This document shows positions 8,655 to 20,600 of a stretch of DNA of 54,806 nucleotides, piece by piece. Every line of letters begins with the position of its first letter. Positions within the stretch are counted from its first letter, which is position 1. A program made the translations under genes and the position numbers. Under the pieces are notes generated by a model. It searched no databases, was not told the origin of the DNA, and worked only from the letters and a program-made list of their open reading frames with translations. This stretch comes from Priapulus caudatus (lineage: Eukaryota > Priapulida > Priapulimorpha > Priapulimorphida > Priapulidae): the NCBI RefSeq assembly GCF_000485595.1, contig NW_014577222.1:1-54806 (forward strand). The letters run 5' to 3'.

Positions 8655-11600
8655 ATGGCATTTAGCTTCAAGAAACTAACAGCTGACGCTTCAACGGCTT
8701 TTACACGTGCCAAGCAGGTAATTAATACATTGTCATTGAGCAAGCCTATGTAACATTGTGACTGTGAGTGTGAGTCTGACTGTCACGATTGTGTGGTACG
8801 TTTGTAATTTATCGGATCTGCTTATAGTAACTTTGTAGTTATATTTATATTATTATAATTTTATATATATATAATATAATATATAATATAGTATTAGTAA
8901 TACTTTATTATATTGTAAGGATAACACCATCTACTAGCACTACTAATACTGTAACTATGATCCAGAGCTTTGGCACAGCTTTGAGCACTGTTGACAGTGT
9001 TGTATCTTGTATCTTAGGTCTCTCTCTTGTCTTTCACAAGGCACTCTAATGCAGGTGCGGGGATTATCTAAAGAAACAATTAGCTCAACTTAGCTGTTGA
9101 TCCTGAGCGCTGCGAGCGGATGAGACGCGCAGTTCTGCGGGATATGCGCACGCGACCGCGGGCAGGGCTCGACTTTAACGGTGGCCCGGGTGCCAATGGC
9201 CACCTGAAACTGTCGGGTTGGTGGCCCGCCTGGCCACCAATAAAAATAAGGCCGTGGCTACGCGACCGGTTCCGGACGAGGAGCCGCTAGGAGCACGACA
9301 CGTACACGCATGATTGCGCAAGGGGACGCTCTGCTGATTGCCGAGTGTGTGTGTACGTGTGTGTGTGCGTATGCACGTGTGTGTGTGTGTGTGTGCATGT
9401 GCCCGTGCGCGTGCGCGCGCGTGTGTGTGAATCGCAACAAGCGATTCTGAGAATGTGAATCGCAACAAGAAACACGTGCAATCCATTCGCTACCCATCAG
9501 CTGTGTGTTCGTTGCGCAATTCATTTCTCTACGAGTTCAAGACAAGTGCGTACATACCAGAGTGTATGTATAGAGAGGGGTGTAGGGATGATACACTGTA
9601 GCGACAGGAAGGGTGTAGCCCGGGGAGGGGTGTAGGCATGATACACTGTAGAGACAGGGAGGGATGTAGGGATGATACACTGTAGAGAGCAGGTGAGGGT
9701 GTTAGGGGGAGGGGTGTAGGATGATTCACTGCTAGAAACAGAGAGGTGTTGCGGCGGAGGGGTGTTCGAGGGATGATACACTGTAGAGAGAGGGAGCAGG
9801 TTGGCGGCCGGTGTAGGATGATACACTGTAGAGACATGAAAGGTGTAGGCGAGGGTGTGCGAGGGAGGATTCACTGTAGAACATGAGAGGGTGGTAGGGG
9901 GAGGGCGAGGGATGATACACTGTAGAGACAGGAGGTGTAGGATGATATCACTGTAAGGAAGGAAGGTGAGGGCGAGGGGTGTAGGGATGATTTCACTGTA
10001 GAAACAGAAGGTGTAGGGAGTGGGGTGTAAGGATGAACACTGTAGAAACAGGAGGGTGTAGGGAAAGGGGTGTAGGCATGATAATACACTGTAGAGACAG
10101 GAGGTGTAGGGGGAGGGGTGTAGGGATGATTACACTGTAGAGTGTAGAGACAAGGGAGTGGGTAGGATGATACACGTAGAGACAGGGAGGGTGTAGGGGA
10201 GGGGTGTAAGGGATGATCACTGTAGAGAAGCAGGGAGGGTGTAGGGGAGGGGTGTAGGGATCGATACACTTAGAGATACAGAGGGTTAGGGGGAGGCTGG
10301 TGTAGGGGATTATACACTGTAGAGACAGAGAAGGGTGTAGGGGAGGGTGTAGGGATATACACTGGTAGAGACAGAGAGGGTGTAGGGGAAGATGTAGGGA
10401 TATACACTGTAGAGACAAAGAAGGGTGTAGGGGGAAGTGGTTAGGGATTGATACACTCTAGAGACAGAGAGGTGTAGGGGGAGGGGTGTAGGGGAGGGGT
10501 GTAGGGATGATACCTGTAGAGACAGGGAGTGGTTAGGGATGAACACTGTAGAGACAGAAGGGGTAGACACTGAGGCAGGGGTGTAGGGATGGATAGCACT
10601 GGTAGAGACAGGGAGGTGTAGGGGGGGGGTAGGGATGATACACATTGTAGAGGACATGAGGTGTAAGGGAGAGGGGTGTAGGGATGATAACGACTGTAAG
10701 AGACAGAGAGGTGTAGGGGTGTAGGGATGTGCAAAAGAGACCAGCAGCTGAGCCAGACTCTGATGGGTCTGACCCAATGTCAGAAATTCATTCCGATTCA
10801 TCAGAAGGTTCAGATGACAGTCAAACTGACATTGAATGATTGAAGGACAGTTTTGATTGACATCTTAATGACATGAGTTCTGCTACTTAATAAAGATACT
10901 GGCAGAGGATTTGAAAGCTTTTTAATATTTGAAAACTTATTTAACTCAGTCAGAGTTTTGTTCTTTCTTTGTTGTTGTCGTAATCTAGTTATGTTATTGC
11001 GATTATTTGCCAAAACACATAGGGGAGTAGGGGAGAGGGGTGTAGGGATGATACACTCTAGAGACAGAGATGGTGTAGGGGGTAGGGGTGTAGGGATGTG
11101 CAAAAGAGACCAGCAGATAGGATACAAATAAATTATTTAATAAATGTAGCAACCGGTCCACCTGAAAATCCATTTGGCCACCTGAATCTCATACTCAAGT
11201 GGCCCGGCCGGCCACCTGAAAAAAAAAGTTAAGGGCAAGCCCTGGCGGGGATGTTCAAGTATGAAGTGCTGTCTGCAGTGGAGACGTGCGCCAAATTCGA
11301 GGCCCGGCGCACGTCTCCACAGCGGTCAGCAGATGGTCTGTAGTTTTAGAAGATAACAATGAAGACTTGTTACCTCTGCAACGGAGTTGCAGGGAGGTAA
11401 TGTGACCCCTCTCCTGTGATGTTCGTGTGTGTGTGTAGCCAGCAGCGAGGCAGCTGTTATACGCTGTAGCGTTGGCGCGATCGATTCAGCACCAGCTGGC
11501 CTTAGAACGGGGTTTTGATATTTAAAAAAAAATAATGCAAATTAGGTAGGGTTTGGCAATTATATAGCATATTATATAGACATAAACACTGTGGTGTCAC

Positions 11601-14600
11601 ACTCGTCTGGTTTGTTTTACAAGATTTCATTGACAATATCTTTAATGCAAAATTGGTATTTCCGCTCCACCCTGCTGATAAAACGTCTATATTAGAGTAA
11701 AGATTTACAAAACATGTCGGAACGCAGCATAACCTATTTATTTCAAACGCCATCGCTACAAAGCGGGTATAGCGCCATCTACGGTCACAAATTGTGATTT
11801 ATTTTGGTTTATAAATTATTATTGCGATATACAGATGGCAATCGTTTCTATAATGTATGTCGATGGTTGCTCAATTAAAACTGACTTCTTCTTACTCACT
11901 CATTTGTGTCCTTTTTTGTGGTGAGCTACAGTGTCATTGACACTTTCATTTGATACAAAACCAAACATATAAACAAACTCATGTTTTCCCTTGTTTGATA
12001 CAATACATGCGTCGTCTGCAGGCATTCCAAGTTACTCACACGCGCGACGAGTTTACTGACGCTGAAACTGTGCGCGCATCCGCGTTAACTTCCGTTATAA
12101 ACAACCATGCTACTAACATTGCAGCATACCCCATCAGTACGTGTAATTTCGATAAGATTTTCAGTAAATTTGACTCTTATACTTGGTATGTTTCATTGGG
12201 AATATTAAATATGATACTAGATGTCGATAGTGACCAAAAATCGATCTACTTTCGCTTTATTTCTTTGCAATTTGAGTGGTGAAAGTCTGGTATTTTTGCC
12301 GAAAATCGACTCGAGATTCCTGTTTACTGCGACCCTCTCTCGCTTTGTGGCCAGTATGTTGCTTCCGGTCGCCGCTGTGTAGCGGCATGGTAGCGCTGAC
12401 TCATTACGTCAGTACTACAGAGATTACTACATCCAGCGTGAGGTGGGCACAGGTGGGGGTCATCACTATGGCGATCAATAACAGACGTCATTCATTCCAT
12501 TTATCAATCATTGACGGAAATACGCGAGGTTTCCCGAAGTTATCTCAAAGCGAGAGACAGATGCAGTCAGCAGGTATCTCGAGTCGGTTTTCGGCGAAAA
12601 TACCAGATTTTCACCGCTCATTAGCTCAGCATAGGGGCATCGTAGGGACATGCGGTTTGTTTTATATTAACAAGGTAGGACAGAGCTCTGATCAATAATA
12701 CTGCAAAGAATCGTCAAAATAAAACGGGGAAAGTTTATTAATTCAACTAATACTGCAACATGGTTTCAGCATTTCACCGTTGTACGCTCCCTTTCTTTAT
12801 ACGCTCTTGATACTATGAGTATGATTATGAATGGTAATTTGTCAGTTGTAAATCGAAAACAGCTTCACTGCTTCAGTCATAGGGTTATTGCTTTCTAGAC
12901 TCTTACCGTTACACGTAGAGTCATGACCAGAGTTAGTACGATAAATATTCTAAATTGTAGACTAAAGCTCTAGGCAGAAGTCTGTGTTGAGTCAAAACCC
13001 ACGCCACAGTCCCAGAGGCAGAAGCTATAGCTTTTCACCTGCTTTCAACCAAGCTGCCATCACTTTAGCCGTTTTAATTATATAAATTATAATTAAATAA
13101 ACATGTATTGGTTTACTACAAAATTCTTAATGTTTTGTACTCCCAATCGCCCAATATTATATAAATTTCATATAAATGCCATTCAAATCTTTCTCTGCAA
13201 CACGATTTCACCACGCGCATGTCATTGTGCACAAACTCAAGGAAAGATAGATCTTCTGTCTTTTCAAGTTGAGACTCCATCTATGTTACATTACAACGTT
13301 TTCTGTCGCTGCGTTTTTGCACAATGACGTGTGTACGGTGTGGTGTGTTGCAGAGAACCATTTGAACAGCATTTATGTGGAATTATTAGGCGATAGAGAG
13401 TACAGAAACATTAGCACTTTAGTAGTAGACCTTGACCAGGACCTCATGTTTCACTTATTCCCACCCAAGGTTTGCATCACATTCCACGTTAGAAGTCCAA
13501 CCCAGTACAGGCAACCCTTTATCCTTGATCACTTTTCTATAGTATATCCGTGACCAAGTCACGTTGTCTAGAACTTTAGTACACTATTTCACCTAACAAG
13601 CTACATTACTAACCACATAATTGACATTCAGCACGTGTACTAGGAGTTGATGCTGATAATATTTTTGTTGTACCCATAATACATTTATGCTATCCTGTGT
13701 GTATCGGCCGCAACTGTCAATTTTTCTGGTGTTTCCTTGAGAAAGTCACGTAGACTAGTATACTTCAGCATGCTATTTCACCTAACAAGCTATATACTTA
13801 ATCACACAACTGATATCCGGTGAGTGTAAACAGAGCTGCGATGGTATCGATGCGTTTTTCGGAGCACTAGATCTGTGTTGTCATCACATCATGAGCTTGG
13901 TGACAATTGTCAGGCAATAAGATTGGTGACAATTGTGACCCGCTCCAGCAAAACCAGGATTAAGTAGGAAATTCTACAAATTGAGTTATCTGATGTGCAT
14001 ATCTGAATAGATCATTTAATTACCTTTAAAATGATATATAATATTTGGCTATATCTAAAGAATTGACCGATCTACAGCAATTTGAAGATCGGAAACCGAC
14101 TTATTCCGGAATATGCAGCTTTTGAGATAAAGCGTTCCGGGCAAGGGGCTCAGTCGGGGATGAGCGGTCAGGGGCCCTTCAAAATATATATTTATTTTTT
14201 TTAAAATTAAAAATGACCATAATAATCTAGAGATATCTGAACCTATATATCCGGATTAAATGTGCACTTAGGAACTTATTTTGGTAAAAATATCATTTTT
14301 TCCCAGGTAGGCCATTTTCAGCATTGACTACTCAAAACAATGACTTGCGACTTAGTCCGTATTATGCTGGAGCGGGTCACAATTGTCAGGGGAATCTTGT
14401 GAAACAAAAATGCAATAACAGAGAGACCTAGATAAATTACAGCTCGTATATTTCCCGGCATAGGGCATTTGGAATCCAGCTGTCCATTTGTGGGCGAGAG
14501 CTTCACAGATCAATAATGCAGGTTCTAGAGCGTAGATCTGAAGGGTAGTGGAATTGTAAGACGTACTGATCAATAAACCGTAAGTGCTGTCTAGATCGCA

Positions 14601-17600
14601 TTGGTAGCTACTGTTCCTTATTCAAGTGTATGACGTTGGTATTTCGATTACAGCTATGGTAAACATTTGAGTCTGTGATTCTCCTGGGCGTGTTTCTCAC
14701 AAACCTTTTAAATAGCAGGATGGTCAGACTTGTCTATGTACACACACTGTACATGCAATGTCCACTTGTCCGCGTTATAGTTTGAAACTCTTTGAGTTAG
14801 TGATCTTTCCTTTCTTACACGTTCTTCACATGTACAGTTAGACGTGCATATATATTGATTACATGCAATACGGCATGGCAGAATGTGTATTTGAAAATAT
14901 TTATATATACATGTATGCAGTATACACCACAGCTGTAACGTCAGCGGTTAGCTCACTGGATCCATGTCATATCTATAATTTCAATATTGTTTTAGCAACA
15001 GATGTTTTGCCTACGTTTAGAGACAGAAATTTTGTAAATCTCTGCACTGTGTTTGTGGAGGATAATTAATATACTTAATTAATATACCAGTCTTCACAAA
15101 AAAACTTTTTGATCCACGGAATATTTTTGGAATATTGAGTAAAGAAGTGAGAAGTGTACACCTTCTAGACGCCATTCGTTTTCGGTGTTAACATTTCATG
15201 ATTTTAAATTAAAAGCCTAAATTAGTTAATGGCCAGTTTCATTATATTTTAAATGCATTTTTAAAGCAGGAGCCCGTCGGGCAATTGAGCTTGCAATGTT
15301 TACATGGCATGAGGCCTGCCGAGATTTCTACACGTCTCGGGGGTCAGACGCCTGATGCCTGACGCCCCGTGACGGGAATTCGAAGACTGATATATATATG
15401 TATGTATATATACCTGCGTGCAGGGTGTGTGTAGGTTCAATATATTGTAACTCTTCTGCACATTGTTTTACACTGAATTGGATGATAGTGTTACGATACG
15501 GGTCCGCGCTGTAGGTAAAGCACTCACCTGCGCCATTACTGTGCCAACGCGTCCGCACCCAAAGCATTGTCACACAAACAAATCAAATACGTAAACAGAT
15601 ATATATATAACTACCACAAACAAATCTATTGCCAATTACGGTAATTTCGTGATACATTAACAGAAATCATATACGATAGGTGGCCTTCACCTTCACAAAT
15701 GAATTATAACCTTGCCAGCATACATACTCAGGGTTCTCCAAGAGCACTTATAGCCCTGGCGGCCCGCCAGGCTACGTTGAGCCCCGCCATCCTAAAATGC
15801 ACCCGCCACTCTAAATATCATAGCCACCATGCTAAAATTAGCTAAAAAATGCTAAAACTAGGACTGTAAAGGCAGCCCCGCCAGCGAAATTTTTTTTCCC
15901 ACGAGAGTTCCGGACCCCAGCCAATCAGCGCACTCCATTCACTCGACTACCTCGAAGCAACAATGCAAAATTTATACAACCTAACCCTAACCCTAAACCT
16001 AACCCTAACCCTAACCCTAACACTAACTATAATACAACCAGGTCCGTCTTATATACGCACCATATATTACAAAACACTATCTGTGGTGGGTCCGGAACTC
16101 TCGTGGGAAAAAAAATTTCGCGCCCCGCCATGCTATAATGAAAAAGCTTGGAGAAACCTGATACTATCAGCTTCCGCCGCTTTGCCTCGCTTCCTGTCGG
16201 CCATCTGCCTGTCTCCTTTCCTCTTCCTCCCTATGCCTACGCCATTACCTCGCAACGCTGGCTGTGTCCGCGTTGACACCCCGTGCAGCCCTTTTCCTCC
16301 CCACAAAATAGAAGAAAACTTTACCCCGGGTCAAGTTTTCTTTTATATTCGGATAGGGTCGAAACGCAGGTCTTTCCACCACATCCACCGTAATCATCGG
16401 GCAGAGACTACCTGCTTATCCACGACTCAAACAACCGGTTCTTACAAGCTTCAATCGAGTTAAGGACATTGCTTGTTACCCATAAATATTGCTTTCGACT
16501 TCATAATTAACCCCTAGACAAGGCATCGGCTATCACATTCTCCTTACCAGCAATATGTACAATGTTGAGACAGTATGGTTGCAGTAGCAAACTCCAGCGG
16601 AACAGTCGCTGACTCTTAATCTTAAATCTCTTCAGAAACACCAGCGGATTATGGTCAGTGTACACCGTCACACCACCTATACTACCGGATGCATAAACTT
16701 TGTAATGCTGCAGAGCTAACACCAGGCTTAGCGTCTCCTTCTCAATTGTCGAATAAGCCTTCTGCGGGTTGGTTAACTTCTTAGAAAAATAACTAACGGG
16801 TTTCTCTACTTCCATATCATCGGCTTGGAGCAGGACGGCTCCCACCCCGATATCACTCGCGTCGATAGCCAACTTGAATGTCTTATCAAAATCTGGAGCA
16901 GCTAACACTGGAGTGTTCACCAAAAGGGCTTTCAGCTTATCGAAGGCAATCTGGCAAAAGCTTGACCACATGTACTTTACACCTTACTTTAGTAAACTAG
17001 TCAGTGGGGCTGCGACTGAGCTATAGTTTGCACAGAACTTCCTAAAAAACCCGGATATGCCGAGAAATTGTAGCAATTCCCTCTTTCTCTTCGGGACTGG
17101 ATAATCAATAATCGCTCGTATGTTTGCCTGTCGCGGCATCACTTGGCCCTGACCGACTACATGCCCAAGGTATGTAACGTTTGCTTTGGAGAATTCGCTT
17201 TTTTTAGATTCACGACAAGATTTGCCTCTGTGAGTCGGTCAAACAGCTCTTTTAAGTGCCCCAGATGGCCTTGCCAGGTGTCACTATACACTAGTATATC
17301 ATCAATGTAAGCCACAGTATTGGATAACCCAGTAATAACCCGGTTGACTAGCCTTTGGAATGTGGCCCCCGAGTTTTTTTTATCCCAAACGGGGTTACCT
17401 TACTCTGATACAAACCATCAGGAGTTACGAAGGCTGAGATTTCTTTCGCCCTGTCCGTCAAGGGAACCTGCCAGTACCCTTTAAGCAAATCTAATTTGCT
17501 TACATATGCCGCCTTCCCGATTCTATCGATGCAATCTTCAATCCTAGGGATTGGATACGCATCCGTACGACTTACGGCATTTACCTTACGGTAATCAATG

Positions 17601-20600
17601 CAAAACCTTGACGAGCCATCTGGCTTAGAAATGAGTACAATGGGAGAACTCCAACTACTCTGACTAGGCTCGATAATACCGTGCTCCAGCATATACTGTA
17701 CTTCCTTCCAGACCCTAGCCAACTTATCCGGATTAAGCCTATAAGGGTGTTGCTTGATGGGCTCTGCCTTCCCTGCCTGTACCGCCCATGACGTGTTTCC
17801 TGGGTTATCAGTGAACAAATGCCTATACTCTCTAATAAGCCTGACCACACTGTGCCGTTTATACTCCGACAAGTACCTCATCTCTGACCCTAAACTGGCT
17901 AGAATGTCTGAGTTAGACAGCCTAACACCTGACGGCTCTTTGGCAGACATCTGTTGGTCCACCCTTTCAGACTAGCTATCACCACTGCCCTGCTCCTCTA
18001 CCCGGCCCACCGGGGCGACTAGCCCTATGGGCCGGCTATCTTTTCGGTTGTAGTACCTCTTTATCATATTGACGTGGCACAGCCTTCGGGATTTCCGTCG
18101 ATTAGGCGTGCCAATCACGTAATTGGCTTCACCCCGCTTTTCCTCCACCCGATAAGGACCACTGAATTTGGCCGATAGTGGCTCACCTTGCACCGGTATT
18201 AGGATTACCTTAAAAAGTTAATCAGTTAATCAACGTTGGTCGAAACCCACGAACCTTCGCTTTTCAATCATAAATACGCCTTCATCGATTGCTGAGACTT
18301 TTTTAGATGTGCCCTGGCCACCTCACACGCCTTGGACAGCCGCTCCTTAATGTTACATACATACTCTATGAGGGTAGAGCGTGTACTTCATCCAAAAACT
18401 GCTCCTTTAGCAATTTAAGGGGCCCACTAACTTCGTGACCGTACACCAACTTGAAGGGACTAAACCCAGTGGACTTGTTCGGTGTGTCCCTAGTGGCAAA
18501 CAAGAGGAAAGGGATACCCTTATCCCAGTCTTCGGCGCACTCCAGACAATATGCCCTGAGCATCGTCTTCAACGTCTGGTGATACCGTCCCAGAGCCCCC
18601 TGAGACTGGGGGTGGTAAGCTGAAGACTTTATCTGTCTGATTCCCAACCGATGCATTACCTCTTGAAACAGCCCTGACATGAAGTTCGAGCCTTGGTCTG
18701 ACTGCACTTCTTTAGGTAAGCCATACCGAGAGAAAAACTTAATCAAAGCTTCCACCACCACATCAGATGTAATCTTCTTTAGTGGAATGGCTTCCGGGAA
18801 CCTAGACGACACATCCATGAGCCAACAAATACCTATGCCCCGACTTGGTCCTGGGTAAGGGACCAACACAATCAATTAACACTCGACTGAAGGGTTCTTC
18901 AAAAGCCGGAATGGGTACCAGTGGGGCTGGCTTGATTGACGGTTGAGGCTTACCTATCATCTGACATGAGTGGCATGTCTTACAATACTCCACTACATCC
19001 CTGTGTAACTTAGGCCAATAAAAATGTGCCATAACCTGAGCCTGGGTCTTCCTTATCCCCAAGTGCCCCGCCATGGGTATCTCATGGGCCAACCGCAATA
19101 TTTCCAACCGATAACAGGTAGGCACCGCTACCTGGTGTACAACAGACCACTTGTTGTGAGCGGGACTGTTGGGAGGCCTCCATTTTCTCATCAACACCCC
19201 GGCCTTCATATAATAGCACTCGGGAACCTCCTTAGCCTCAGACAGGGACAGAGCCGTCTGTCTTATGTCCCTTAGAACAGGATCTGCTTGCTGCTCCTCT
19301 ATTAGAGAGGCACGAGTGAACTCTACTTTTTTAGGGCACCCCTCTCCACCCTTGCTGTCACCGCCTAACTGTGGGAAAATCGTTTCCACTAACCATACCT
19401 CAGACTCCTCCGCTTCATTCCGTTCCTCCGTTTTTCCCTCCTCTTGCTTCACCTCACACCTCTGTGATCTAGTCACTACACAAGCTGGGAATATGCCTGG
19501 AAATTCTTCCCGCAACCTCTCCGTTTCCGGTTGTTCCACCGGCTCATCAGAAGCAATAGGAGAGGTACTGACCCTATCGCCCGCTAAGTCATTACCCAAG
19601 AGAAAACTCACCCCCTCTATCGGGAGGGAGGGGACAACTCCCACGGTCACCTTACCCGAGACTAAGCCCGATTTCAGATTCACCCTACACAAGGGTACAG
19701 GGGTATAACTATCTTGTATTCCCTGTACTAACACACCAGTATTCATCTTGCCTGGAGTTCCCGGCACCTTCTCAAGCAACATCAGTGACTGGGTCGCCCC
19801 TGTATCTCGTAGGATAACTACGGACTTAGTTTCCCTATCACCTGACACGGACGAAACTTCACCCCTTGAAACAAAATTCCTATAGCTGTCCAACATAGGG
19901 CTCCCGCCATCCGCCCCCTCTCTTGCCTTAACAGACACCACAGAACTAGGCTTTACCTCCTTCGTGCCACCAGGGGAATCAACCATTGTGTTGACCAGGG
20001 CAACAGGTCTCCCATAGCTCTGTTGCTTCTCGTCCCTCTGCAACTTCCAGCACTCGGACTTGAGGTGCCCTTTATCGTTACAATAATAACACGTCACCCC
20101 TCTACTAAACCCAAACCTCTTCTGGACCCCATCTGGCTGTCTAACTGAAGCCCGTTGCCCGGGTTGGCCACTATTATCCCTACCACAGAACCTCGTTTTC
20201 TCCTCTGCCTTTAGGCTGGTCTCGGATCGCTGATCTGTCCACCTACTACTATAACCCTGAGCCCCCGCAAGGCCCCTCTTGTGTGTCAGCTTGTAGTCGT
20301 CAGCGATAACAGCGGCTCTTCCCAACTCGCCAACTTTGTGTTCCTCTAAATGAGTCCTAATATCAAGAGGGATGCTGTCTTTAAACTCATCCATCAGGAT
20401 AACTTCTCTCAGGCTATCATACTCCCTAGCGATCTGCAGAGAACGATACCACCTATCGAAACACATTTCTTTCTTTCTAGCAAACTCGATGAAGAATTGC
20501 CCACACGTTCTGTTCAAATTCCTAAACTGCTGCCTATAAGCCTCCAGAACCAACTTATAAGCCGTCAACACGGTTCCCCCTTAACTGTATCATAATCCTC

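Larger units (their letters stand above)
9163..11244. mobile_element. 2.08-kb hAT-like element swollen by a minisatellite
   Basis: The left end CAGGGCTCGACTTTAAC and right end GTTAAGGGCAAGCCCTG are inverted repeats with mismatches, flanked by a perfect 5-bp direct repeat GCGGG (9158-9162 and 11245-11249). GGTGGCC/GGCCACC motifs recur inside both ends, as subterminal repeats do. Most of the interior is a TG microsatellite and a long minisatellite. A short acidic coding-like tail (10732-10839) may be the last trace of a transposase gene. It lies in intron 1 of endophilin B. Confidence 0.7.

Noticed and set aside
9521-10801. Chain of Ser/Pro/Tyr-rich minus-strand frames, looking like a secreted repeat protein
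   Set aside because: They shift frame with every indel of the 33-bp minisatellite and have no signal peptide or conserved start; a repeat artefact.
15500-15550. tRNA-like or SINE promoter sequence
   Set aside because: No cloverleaf could be drawn and no A/B box pair was convincing.
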